DNA from: Phellopilus nigrolimitatus
Taxonomy: Eukaryota > Basidiomycota > Agaricomycetes > Hymenochaetales > Hymenochaetaceae
Direction of reading: 5' to 3'
Assembly: GCA_021029095.1 (NCBI GenBank)
Contig: JAJOHG010000103.1
Span: 1-64,000, forward strand
Length of the DNA: 64,000 nt
This document shows, one piece after another, positions 43,065 to 54,211 of this stretch (position 1 is its first letter; the number at the start of each line of letters is the position of its first letter). A model generated the notes under the pieces. That model did not search any database, was not told the DNA's origin, and saw only the letters and a program-made list of their open reading frames with translations. The translations under genes and the position numbers were made by a program.

Positions 43065-44880
43065 TGCCGTTGATTGTGGATAACTTGAAGAAAGCGAAGT
43101 GGGTCTTTATACTCAGCCTAAGACAGAAGCCCTGTATGGTCTGAGCCAGGTACCGACGTGCAGAGCAAGGCTTAATTCAGTCTTTAGGTCTTGCATCGCA
43201 TTCTAGTCAGTTGACTCACCACGACACCAAACTCGAGTCGAGCAGGCATAACCCCTTGCTTGATAAGAGCGCGGCGACAAGGCTGCAGCCGTTGGACTTG
43301 ATGAGAGACAGCTGAAGTCCAAAACCAATAGCAGCGGACATTTCTTCCGTGTTACAAATGGGGGCAGTTCTGCCGTCATGGCTCGCAGTTGAGGGCTCTT
43401 TGCCGTAAGCGCGCAGACTAGAACCATCCGGGCGCCTAATATCGACTTCGAGACTTTTCGGAGCAGGCGCTGTGCGACTTTATGTAAGTTCTTTCCTTTG
43501 CACAGTACTACCGTTCGTTCGCCATGCCTAACAGACCGGCTTGAATATCTCCTTGCTTCTTTTTCTGTCTAAGGTTTTCTGAATATGTCAATTTTCTGTG
43601 TTGCTGCATTTTATTCTAAATGCTGCTGCGTCCCGAAGCGAGTTTTAAAAGAGCATGTTCTCCACTCCAAAATATAATGTTGTAGCCGCACACGGTTATT
43701 TTCTGTTTATCCGCTAAAAAATTATAGAAGCGGATCTCAAGGGGAAAATATGCTCTCATTGATCCCATTCAAAACAGTGCTATTCCCTTTCTTATGCTTT
43801 CCTAGCTGGTATGTGAATTCTTCCTTAGCGCTTTGCGTGACGGGCGGCAAACTTTCTGACACTTCGAGTTCCATGCAATTCTGTCTGGCATTTTACTCAT
43901 GAAAGTCAAATTCCCACCTCCTCAATGCGCCTAGATGAGCCATCTACGGCGCTTTTCCTGAGCGAGTCTTTGACTATAACTACAATTTTCGGATGATCGA
44001 TACGACGCATGTCCGTCTTCTCCGCTTGGAAGCGAATGGAAGGCAGAATGCATATCCTGTTCCGCTAAACTAAGTCCAAAGCAACTTTCCGTTGCTGATG
44101 ATTCATCAGTCTCGAACTCTCGGCGGCCATAGTCCAGAATCTGCCACTCACTTTGAACGCCCGACGCATATCGCGGAGTCGTTCCAGTCTCAGCAACTTC
44201 CGCGACTGTACGTCATAAAATGTTCCTGAGTCCCGAGTTCCGTCGAACCCTCGAGTGTTAGACACCTGAACGAAGGGTTCACCTTCTCCCGTTGATGTTT
44301 AGACAACCCTTGAACGTTTTGCAAAAGTATCACGAGTTTGGAGAACCTCTGTCGTGCATTTCATTGAGTAAATATGAGCTGAAATGGTCCGACATCACCT
44401 TGCCAAAAAGACGAGGGGTTCTTCGAAAGCCTCGGTTTATCCCCGGAACCAGAGTGCTTGACGTTTGTGCGGGGAAATAATACTTTTCCGAAAAGCTAAA
44501 GTCACACTGACCGTACAGGCACGTCGCGAAACAAAAAAGTACATACAGAATTGGCAGCCAGTATCGTACCAGAACATCTCGTCGGAAGGTGTACGACGAG
44601 CGAGAGTGGATATCCTGATCGCCCTGATTGCTCTGGAATTTCTGAGAGCTTGGTCACTCTGCAGGACAGCACACGCACCGTAGCCGCTACGGTGCGTGTC
44701 GTAGCGGTCTTCTTGCGGAGTGATGGGAATAACGACCGGCCCGGGCGGTTATCGTTTGCGGAGTTTCAACTATTGCTCAACCTGGTACGCGACCACAGCC
44801 ACGGCACTGCTTCACAATGGTTGTTTTCGCGTCTTCTCCGTTTCGTACTTCTTGCTCCTTGTTTTCATTTCTGTTATTCA
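43065..44880. other. Intergenic, no supported gene
   Basis: 1.8 kb with short frames only. 43065-43140 still matches the region upstream of copy 2. A perfect 29-nt palindrome lies at 44671-44699, about 180 bp before APN1. Confidence 0.5.
44671..44699. repeat. Perfect 29-nt palindrome upstream of APN1
   Basis: Arms ACACGCACCGTAGC (44671-44684) and its exact complement (44686-44699) surround one C at 44685. Flanks continue as a looser inverted repeat: TCACTCTGCAGGA on the left against the complement of TCTTGCGGAGTGA on the right. So this looks like an older, longer inverted duplication with a perfect core. Confidence 0.85.
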
Positions 44881-46998
44881 ATGTCTGAGACGGTCAGAAG
44901 GAGCCTAAGAGTATCACTGCAGACTGCTTGCTACTTTCCAGCCGAGAAAAGGAGAAAAATCTCAGTGACCGCGGCAGCCTCGACATCCGAGTCGCTGGCA
45001 GTCACGCGCGACTCGGAGGACACGTCTTCAGTTGAGTCAATAAAGGCAAAGTCTAAGACAACAAAAAAGAAAAGGAAAAAGGTGGTCGAAGAGCCAAGTC
45101 CGTCTGAGTATCCTAGGGTCGCGAGCGAATGGAAATTTGGGGCACATGTCTCAGCCGCTGGCGGCGTCGAGAATGTTGTCCTGAATGCTGCAGAAATTGG
45201 GTATTTACTATTTTAGAGAGCCCTCGCGAATTGTTTTGAATGATGACTTGTCTTTTTTCAGCGCGAATGCATTCGCGCTCTTTCTAAAGTCGCAGCGTAA
45301 ATGGTCTTCGCCAGCTTTGTCAGAAGAGTCAATATCCCTCTTCAAGACTCGTATGGCGGCGTTCGGATACGACCCATACCACGTCCTGCCCCACGGCAGC
45401 TATCTTATCAACCTGGGAAATCCAGACGCGTCAGCACACTTTGATCTTACCCGGTCTGTACTCGCGCTGAGTCAATATAGTGACAAACGACAAAAATCGT
45501 ACGATTGCTTCCTTGACGACCTCCGACGGTGCGAGCTGCTCGGGCTACCGCTCTACAATTTCCAGTAAAGGAGTCTTTCGTCATAATCGTCTACTTCTCT
45601 ACTAATTTTAATTACCAAGCCCCGGATCGACAGTTGGCTCCGCGACGAAAGAAGAATCCTTTACTTTCATCGCCGAATGCCTCAACAGAGCTCATAAGGA
45701 GACGACATCCGTCATCACTGTCATTGAAAACATGGTGCGTCTCCTCTATCTTCTGCCATTTGCCGGATTCCTCCCTCTCACTTCTAACCTTCCGGACTCC
45801 GTAACCCCTGTTTATCTCTTCTGTAACTCATGTTATTGTTCTGTAACGCAGGCAGGCGCGGGCAACGTGATCGGCTCAAAATTCGCCGAGATCGCGCGAA
45901 TAATCGAGCAGGTGGAAGACAAGGGGCGCATCGGCGTGTGTTTAGATACCTGTGAGAACGTTACCATTCTTTACTTATATAACTTATATCTGAACCGTCG
46001 ATGTCGAAACTTCTTCAGGTCATGCTTTCGCTGCTGTAAGTTATATACGAGAGCGTTGTCTCGATATACACGTTGATTACGTTCGGACAAACAGGGATAT
46101 GACATCAGGACGCGAGAGGGATACGAGTGAGCTTATATTCTTTGCTTCTATATTTCCTCCGCGTGCATCTGCTAACTCTGTCTTAATCTTCAACAGAGCA
46201 ACGCGTCAGTGTTCCCTTAAAAGCTCCTTAGTTCCTATACTCCTTGATAATGAATTTTGGCTAACCTGCTTCAACCAATCCATCTGCCGGTCAACTCTTT
46301 CGTTCGGGTTAGTCGCTGAGTTTGACACGCAAATCGGGCTGCGTTACCTCCGCGCGCTGCACTTGAACGATTCCAAGGCACCTTATGACTCGAACAGAGA
46401 CCGGCATGACAATATTGGACTGTACGTCGTCTTCGCTGCCTTTCGCATCCCTGTTATTTCATGTTTTAAGTTCTCTCGCCATACCATCCAAACCGGAGTG
46501 CGCGTTCTCCTTCCTTTGCAACTGCTTCTGCTTTCTGCTCAAACCATCTCTGTTGAATGACCCGCCCGACTGACATTCCATTATCCTAGCGGACACCTCA
46601 CCTTAATGCCCTTTGCCCTCGTCTCTCGCGACACGCGTCTCAAGGGCATTCCGCTCGTGCTCGAGACACCCATTTCCTTGGCGAATTCGAAAGAGGAATC
46701 TCCTGAGATCTGGCGCGCCGAGATCAGCATGCTCAATCGACTGTCCGCGATTGACTATTCTAGTGGGTGCGAATCATCTGAAGATAGCGAAGCGCGGATC
46801 TTGGAAGAGATGGTACGAGGGGCGGAAGAGGTAGTGGGGAGGAAGCGCTTGCCGAACGACGTGGGTGGAGGGGAAGTGGGAAACGTGACAATTTTGAAAA
46901 ATGCAACAGGCGCCAGGAAAGAGAAAGAAAAAGGAAAGCGGAGGAAGCTGTTTAAGTCTGGGAGCGATGAGACAAGTAGAGGATGCTCGCACGATTGA
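44881..46998 (+). CDS. APN1: AP endonuclease, endonuclease IV family
   Basis: Ten exons: 44881-45200, 45262-45429, 45481-45564, 45620-45734, 45852-45951, 46019-46035, 46095-46126, a microexon near 46198-46208, 46313-46421 and 46590-46998. An N-terminal Lys-rich stretch ([13 protein letters not shown]) suggests nuclear import. The TIM-barrel motifs are [92 protein letters not shown] and GIPLVLETP. These carry the zinc ligands (His, Glu, Asp) of the family. The enzyme cuts DNA 5' of abasic sites in base excision repair. One microexon does not fit GT-AG rules by a single base (see findings). The C-terminus is acidic, then basic. Confidence 0.93.
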
Positions 46999-47758
46999 GA
47001 TATTTGGCATATATCTAGCATATTTACCACTACTTGTAGGTCTTCTGAGATCTGAGCCTTCTTCTCCATATGCCTGTGCTCATCAGACCCTACGAATTCT
47101 TCAGTTTCAGTCTTGTCGACGAGGCGCTTATTCTTTTTGATGGGATCTTCACACTCAACTCTCGAACATGCCGCGACGGCAGGATTCGGCATAGCCAAAC
47201 AGTTCGCAATAACATCGATGAAGATCGAATCAAGCTACCGTGACAGCCATGTGTGAATCATCGCATTGTTGATCTCAAACTCGACTGGAAGATCGCGCCA
47301 AAAGCCATCAATTTGTAGGTGGTCTACGCACCATTTGACCGTTGTGCTGTCAACATCGATGTAAACGTCTATAACTAGGCTCTATCTTTCTTCTCTGTCC
47401 AAGGCGTGATTTCGAATCCCAGAGCGGCTATGACTCGGTCGATTTGGACGCATTCACCGTTCTTGTATCAAATCTATCCTGGTATCTCGCCTTTTGTCTC
47501 CATCAGGATCTCAAATTGCTATATCTTATGGAAGAGGATGCTGGATCTTCTCCTGAAGATTGAGCTCATGCCAACTGCGTCGATACCAGCGAGGCTGAAA
47601 GACTTCGATCAAATCAGATCCAGTAAGTCTAGCTCCCATCATCTCCAGATCTTTCAATTCCGAATTTGAACTTTACTTGGATGCCGAGCCACTACTACCC
47701 AAATATAAACTGATGCTTCGTATAGTCCCTCTCATCAGGCTGGCACTCTTCGACAAAC
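46999..47758. other. Intergenic with possible minus-strand coding remnant
   Basis: The reverse strand around 47350-47220 reads VYIDVDSTTVKWCVDHLQID then FEINNAMIHTWLSR before a stop, which looks coding. No partner exons were found. A minus-strand frame of 147 codons (46755-47198) overlaps APN1's end and is probably antisense chance. Confidence 0.3.
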
Positions 47759-49348
47759 ATGACGTCTACCACATCGTCCGTTTCATCCCTTTCTGACCTG
47801 CAAGGCATATTCGCATGTCGGTATCTCAGCAGTATGTTGAATCGTACCATTCACCTGCACGCTCTAATCGCTGAAACAGTTGCGGGAATTGCAATACTTC
47901 TTTACGACACCTTTTTAACCCTGGACCTCGAACAGAGTACGGTTTGGAGGACCAGGTTTACCGTCCCCAAACTATCATACCTAGTTTATCGGTATGGAAT
48001 GCTGATATGCATGTTTTTTCTTGTTCTAAGTTAGTGTAATCTCTTTTTAAATCACACTATCCTGTCCTGAAAGATAACACCTGAAAAGATACATCCTCTT
48101 CAAGCGAACTGTCAGACGCATGGGTATGAGTGATTACTCTCTATTATCTCAGTCCTGACTATTCTCTCGGTATCTAAATTCACTTGAACAATTTCTAGTA
48201 AGTGTAATAGGACGCTGCCAACCGTAAATGCTTGCTCATGTCGATTTATTAGGTGTGCGCGCACTTCCATAGTCCTTGCTGTATTGATTTTTCTCGCCGA
48301 CGCTGTTGGGCACGGTTCGTTATCCTTGCTAGCTGTATCAACCGCTGTTTTTGATTTTGCGTCTTCATTGGAAGGACTCGTTATTTTCCGCACATTTGTG
48401 CTTTGGGAGCGCAGTGCACACATCCTGAAACTCTTATTCCTGGGATCTGCGATCATCAACGTCATCGCTACGGTCTTCGTCGGCCTTACTGTACGCTACT
48501 TTAAAGGTAAGGTCTCGGTTTTGTGTCCTCATCCAATGCTCTCAGGTTCTGCTAGAAGATTTCTAATGCGTTTTCTACACAGAGAGTTCATTCTTCATCA
48601 AAGAACTCCGAGTGTGCTCCACGGTCATCCATCCACTTTTCCTTTTGGGATTTTGGGCAATGCAGGTCCGTTTAGTAGACGATCTTCTGAATTTTCTCTT
48701 TCGTGTGTCTGCATTCATATGTTCTTTAAATTTCTGACCTTTGTTCTAAGGCAATATTTGACATATATGTTCTCATACTCCTCCTATGGAATGCGATGGA
48801 TCGCCCGCGTCTACCAAATCAAAAACTATTCAAGATCTTGCATGAGGATGGTGTATTCTTGATCATTGTGAGTTTTTGTCAAAGCATTTTCGTATGTTCT
48901 TTGAGCCTTAACATCGTCGCACAACCCAAGATCACTTGGGGTACGTCAAAGTTCACAATTTGCATGGACCCTCTATACCTGATGATCTCTTGTTTGACCT
49001 CCTGATACGATCATAGCCTTTCGAATGCTCAATTTGCTCATGTGTGCCTCTGGAAATGTGAGTTTAGCTTCTCATCAATGATTACGTTTCTCATGGTTTT
49101 TAACGCTCTCGCAGCCCATCCTCCCCATGGTTGGGATGTCTTTCGTCGAATCCGCGATAACAGCCATCAATTCTCGCCTGCTTTTGCAGATATTCGGTTC
49201 TGAGAAAAGCATGACACGCTCTATTTCGAGGACCAAGAGCGAGAGGGAATGGGCCGTACATCCTTCGCGCGAAATCGAGGACCTAGACGCCAACACGAAG
49301 TTATATACGGAGTTGGAAATGCATTGTATGCCTCGACCTTTGAAATGA
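47759..49348 (+). CDS. DUF6533-type multi-pass membrane protein (receptor-like)
   Basis: A multi-exon gene starting MTSTTSSVSSLSDLQGIFAC. Exon 1 (47759-47831) joins in phase to IAGIAILLYDTFLTLDLE, the start of the DUF6533 domain found in basidiomycete membrane proteins. Further hydrophobic segments are in order: ICMFFLVL, TSIVLAVLIFLADAVGHG, SSLEGLVIFRTFVLWE, LLFLGSAIINVIATVFVGLT, LFLLGFWAMQAIFDIYVLIL and ILPMVGMSFVESAITAINSR. These give about seven helices. A soluble tail (SEREWAVHPSREIEDLDANT) ends at a stop at 49346. Ligand and signalling partners are unknown. Inner exon boundaries are approximate. Confidence 0.75.
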
Positions 49349-49896
49349 AAGAGAGAGAATAGGTCTCATAGAAATGTAATGACGTTGTGAGTACCCCAAC
49401 GAGACGAAGGTTCTGAATACACTCGGATGGAAAAAAACATGTGTACGGCTGATTATGCATTCGGTACTCTGTACGGAACTTGGCTCTATCTCTCTTCACT
49501 TTTATATTACTACCAATGTATCGCAAAAAGCACGGGCTGACTGCAGAGCAAAGTCAAAGACTTGTCGATCATCCGGAATGGCCTGGCATGTCCGGAGGAA
49601 CCTGGTTTGTCTTGCAGGGAATAACCACGCCAGGCGGTTTAACGAGAGGCGTAAGCGGTGATGAACGGTGAGTTGTCGTTCCAGAGGTACCAAAGGAAGA
49701 TGGGGGTGGATGCGGAGGCATGCAAAAATTACAATATGAAAGCATCGGATGGATCAGACATTTGAATTGATTTCTGCAAGGCTCAGCGACTAATGGAAAG
49801 TTTTTAGTTATGCGAGCATCATAGGATCAAAAGCGTTACGTAATTGCCTCGAGATTAAGAGAATAATTCTTTGGCTGAATACGTAATAACCACGTA

Positions 49897-50193
49897 CAGG
49901 TGGGTCCAGAAAGTGACCGCCATGCCTATATATGGCAATTTGTTCCCATCTGTGCTGCAGCCAGCTCAGCAAGCCAAATTCTGATGCACATGTTTGTATC
50001 TCTATCTCATGTATCTAATAAACCATCTTTATTTAAACTCAACCTGGATTTTGGTTGATTTGAAGCCAATGTTTGGTAGAGGTTGGCTGAGGTGGAGACG
50101 ATGCCGGCGGTAAATCGGGTGAGAGCTGGCTGCAGCGCGGATGGGAACAAACTGCCATATATAGGCATGGCGGACACTTTCTGGACCCACCTG
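49897..50193. mobile_element. 297-bp Tc1/mariner-type MITE with about 70-bp inverted ends
   Basis: The left end CAGGTGGGTCCAGAAAGTG (49897) is repeated as its reverse complement at 50193. The inverted match runs about 70 bp with only a few mismatches. A TA dinucleotide flanks each side (49895-49896 and 50194-50195), the target duplication of Tc1/mariner elements. The middle is AT-rich and non-coding, so mobility would depend on a transposase elsewhere. Confidence 0.9.
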
Positions 50194-50195
50194 TA

Positions 50196-51079
50196 CTTCC
50201 TTCTTTACATACGTTTGTCAACGACATCGACGCGACGACGGCCACCAACAAAATACACGCATTTCCCTTCAAGGCAGCCGGGATGAAATGAATTATCAAT
50301 AATCACTGCCTCTTGCTACGCATGATAATCAACAGCGCTATTGTCCTGCCTCCGACTCGACCCCGTTACTGATGACGCTGCACGACGCTGATGTTGTCTC
50401 GCGCTGTTGTCCTTTGTCCGGTGCTCTTACGGGACGCTTTTTTACTTCAAAACTGTGTAGAAAGATGCTCCGGGTAAGTCGGCAAGGCCGACACTGATGA
50501 GCTGTGCATGCATCACTGTTTTGAATTCTATAATGAAAGCGATCTCTCTTCTGTATTCCACGTATCCTTAGATGTCTGCAGACGATCGAAAGATATAATT
50601 CTTCAACCTCAAACTGCCAAGGTCCTCGGAGAAGCTCATTGTCCGTACCCGCATTCTTAGTCGATCTCTACTCCCCGCCGTGTCACCTCGATTCGTCGCT
50701 TGTCGTCTTTCCTCATCCATCTACACATCATTTCTACCGCCTTCGATTTTGCGTTTCATGTCTCGCGAAGTTTAGGAACCTACACATGGCCATCAGCGCC
50801 GCATTTCCAATCCTCGATGTGTTCCCTCGGTACTTTTGAGAGTGATCAACGTCCGGTTGCCTCGGTGCACAGGCTCTGATTGCGTCTTTAGCCTATCCTG
50901 TTTCCATCACTGCATCGCCGACGTCTGACTTTTCCTCTTCGTCCCGGAGCATTGTAAGTCCTCGCACCGTGCCTTCATCCTTTCGGCCTATCTTCCTGCA
51001 AGCTTCAGGTTCGCTTTCTTTCTTTTCTGTGTTTTTCGTCAATACGGGCTCGAGCTGATGCTCACCCACTCACGACTTC
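50196..51079. other. 5' flank of the GPCR gene
   Basis: No supported coding exon. The pyrimidine-rich stretches (50640-51060) are typical of fungal promoters or 5' untranslated regions. A short upstream exon cannot be excluded. Confidence 0.5.
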
Positions 51080-54000
51080 ATGAGCCTTCTGAAAAATCTT
51101 GTGGAGAGCAATAACGAATGTTTTACCAATCTCACTATCGAGCAACGGATAGGACTTTCTGTACGTTTATTCATTTCGTGCGTCTCTCATTTCACTTTCT
51201 TATGCATCTTTCTTTTACTGGTACGCAAGTTTGTCGTCATCGCATCCTTTTTCAGCCTTTTCGCCGTCCTCGGGACAATCGTTTTGTATCTTGTACGTCC
51301 AGTTCGCTTTTCTACATATACTTATGGGCCAGCTAAACCGTACATTGCCCTCAGCAAGACCTGGCGCGAGCAATCCGCGAATCTCCTGGGGCATGGTCCC
51401 CGCTGAGAACAGATATCGATGCATACTTTGTGAGTGGATAGAAACACATTCCATCTCCTTCATGACTATTGTCTGGTCTCTTGTTCTTTTCTTCCTATCG
51501 CAGTCTGATGCTAAATCGTACTTTGGACTGAAATAATTGCAATATCCGTTTTTACAGCTCTCGCTTCTCCTCGCAGATGCACTGGTTGCACTCGGTGGGA
51601 TCATGAACCTCAGGTGGATCATGCAAAGTCGGAGCATATGCGGCGGGTATTGTTCGACGCAAGGTATGCCATTTAGCTTAATGCGTACTTTCTTCCTTCT
51701 AAACATATCTGTGCTATGCCACTCATCTACTCGTCGCCCTTTGCCTGATTGACATTTTTCTGGGAATCAATTTCACTTCTTGACAATGCGAAGGTGTTCT
51801 TCAACAGGCGGGTACGCCTGCGGTCGCGCTATCTACGCTCGTATGTCTGCATTTTCATTAATGCTGAACATTTGTCTGAACTGGAAAACCATTACCCACG
51901 ACAGGCCATTACGTTTCACACATTTTTTGTTATATTCTTCCGCTGGACTCCCCCTTCGACGCGCTTGCTCGGACTCAGCGTTATTATTGGGATTTGGACA
52001 TTTTTGGTGGGTATTTCAACTAAGTCTTCCGCCCCACTTCCTTCTCTTTTCGTATACGTATGGATAAATTCTCTTCATTTAGACCCTCCTTGTCCTCCTT
52101 CCCATCCTCTTCACACAGTACGACAAGAAGCAATTCTACACACCAACCCCCACATGGTGCTACATATCCCAATCGCACGGAATTCTACGAGTCACGGCCG
52201 GGTACGCATACGCGTGGCTTGCAGCACTCGGAGAAGTAGTGGTTTACGGCCTGCTATGGGCGCGACTAAGGGGGTGCATCACGGTCGAGTTAGGCGGGAA
52301 TGGGAGAAGGCAAAGGGACGAGAGGAGAAGGAGTACGCGGATACGCTGTTCGGGATGGGCGGGCTCAAGGGCTATTGGAATGGAGACCACGGAAGCCAGT
52401 GGTCGAGAAGGTAGGAACGAGGATTCAAGGCGCGCGCAGAACGAGGCTCGCAAATTGCTCTGGTACCCGTTATGCTACATTGTGAGTTGTCCATCTTATC
52501 TACCTTTATTTCTTGCATCATTCGAGTGATCTGTTGACTTTCTTCTCTTACTTTGGGTGCATTGCAGATCATCATCCTCCCACTCTCCGTGACGCGCTGG
52601 ACCTCGTTCCTCGCTCATTCGTCGCAACAAAGAACGGAAATTCCATTTGCGTTGACAGCTGCAGTAGAGGCTCTTTTCAAGCTTGGGGGTCTTGCGGACG
52701 TTCTGCTCTTTGCTATCACACGGCCAAATATTCTGCTCTTCGGTTCCTGGAGGGATGTAGGCAGACGAGGAGATGCACTGGGAAGGCGGAGAGAGGACAG
52801 AAGGAGCGCTGGCTGGCTGGGTGTGTGGAGTCGAAGCTGGAGTCGAAGCAGAGAAGACAATGCGGTCGGGTTCGAGCTCAGAAGGACGAGTGGAGGAGGC
52901 GACGGTGAAAGTGGAAGGATTATGAGAGATGTGCACGGCTTCGTTCCAGACCAAGCGATCGACAACATTCTGTTTTCGAACTCCGAGACTTCTGAGGACT
53001 ACGCCGCCGATTCAGATTCGGCCGGAATATCATTTCCGGGTGAGGCGAGTGTACTCGACCATGAACTTCAAGCTAATCTCGAGCCCGACGCGGCGGAGCT
53101 AGCCCGGCCATTGCCTTCGAAGTCCAAGTTTACTCCACTGACAGTCGACATTCCCTCCCCACGCGTCAGTAGCGTGTTTGGCACATGGGTTGAAATGCAG
53201 CGCGTAGAGCACGTACTAGAGTCATCGGGCGAGGATGCAGGATTACGCTACCACAGCCATGTTAATGGCCGTTGCGTTCGGACTGGTCCAAAAGCGTATG
53301 CAAATTCTAACAGTGGAAATGCGGGAGATTCAAGGGATGGGGGTGACGGAGGAGCTGTCCAAGATAACTCTCATGTTCCAAATTCAAAGCTGGGATTGCA
53401 GTTGGGTCGAGAATCAGTCGAAGATCCGATGCTGCAGCTCGCTATGTTATCCGCGCAGGGTGAGGTGGCGCAGCGGCGACGAGTCCAGGAAGGAATGGAC
53501 CCTTTCAGCGCTAGCGTATCAAAAATTGGTGGTGTTCCAGGTCAAGAAGGCGCAGAAAACCGGTATACTGAATCTCGTGCTTTGATTCGTGAGGAAAAGC
53601 TATTTGAGCTGCATCCTGAGATGCTACCGGACACTCCTCAGGATCCTCTTCAAGAACATCTGCCGCGTCTAAAAGCATTGCATTCCCCCATGTCCCCTTC
53701 TCTCTCTCTATCGACCGCAGCCTCGGCCTCCGTGCCAAATTCCAGCCCGCATGTACAGCGGCACCCGCGTGGCCCGCGCCCGCTTCCGCCTTCTCGTCCA
53801 TGCACGACGTCTTTTTCGAGTGTTCCATCAACGTTGGACTATGACCCTTTTTCATCGTCAGCGTCCGGATCTCGGTCTGCAAATACGCCAGTGCAGAACT
53901 TGTGCCCGCCACGTCTGACTGTCGCAACTGATAAGCCACATCCTTCCTTGTATATCCCTCCCCAACAATCAGCTCGGCCTCCACGCGATTGCACCTCGCT

Positions 54001-54211
54001 CACCTCCATACGCGTCGTTCATGATCGCGATCTCCCACCGTCTGGATCGGCTTCATCTCAGCACTCAGCGAGCGCAGGGACGTCGATCTCGCCGCGGTCA
54101 AGGCATAGGACGTTGGTGCGAAGGGAGGAGAAAAAAGGGAAGGGAAAGTATGTTTCTTTTATTGAAGTGAGTTTTGCTCAAGCAAATTATGAATCGTTGT
54201 GTATTGGCTAA
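51080..54211 (+). CDS. cAMP-receptor-like / Git3-related seven-helix GPCR with long cytosolic tail
   Basis: Many exons. MSLLKNLVESNNECFTNLTI is followed by helix FVVIASFFSLFAVLGTIVL, then DLARAIRESPGAWSPLRTDI, LSLLLADALVALGGIMNLRW, QQAGTPAVALSTL, AITFHTFFVIFFRWTPPSTR, LLGLSVIIGIWTFL, TLLVLLPILFTQY, CYISQSHGILRVTAGYAYAW, WLAALGEVVVYGLLWARLR, LLWYPLCYIIIILPLSVTRW and FALTAAVEALFKLGGLADVL. The LLWYP...ILP..RW signature before the last helix is typical of the fungal CRL/Git3 class, which senses sugars or other nutrients and signals through G proteins. The last exon (from about 52568) encodes a tail of over 450 Ser/Pro-rich residues. N-terminal splice sites are approximate. Confidence 0.82.
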
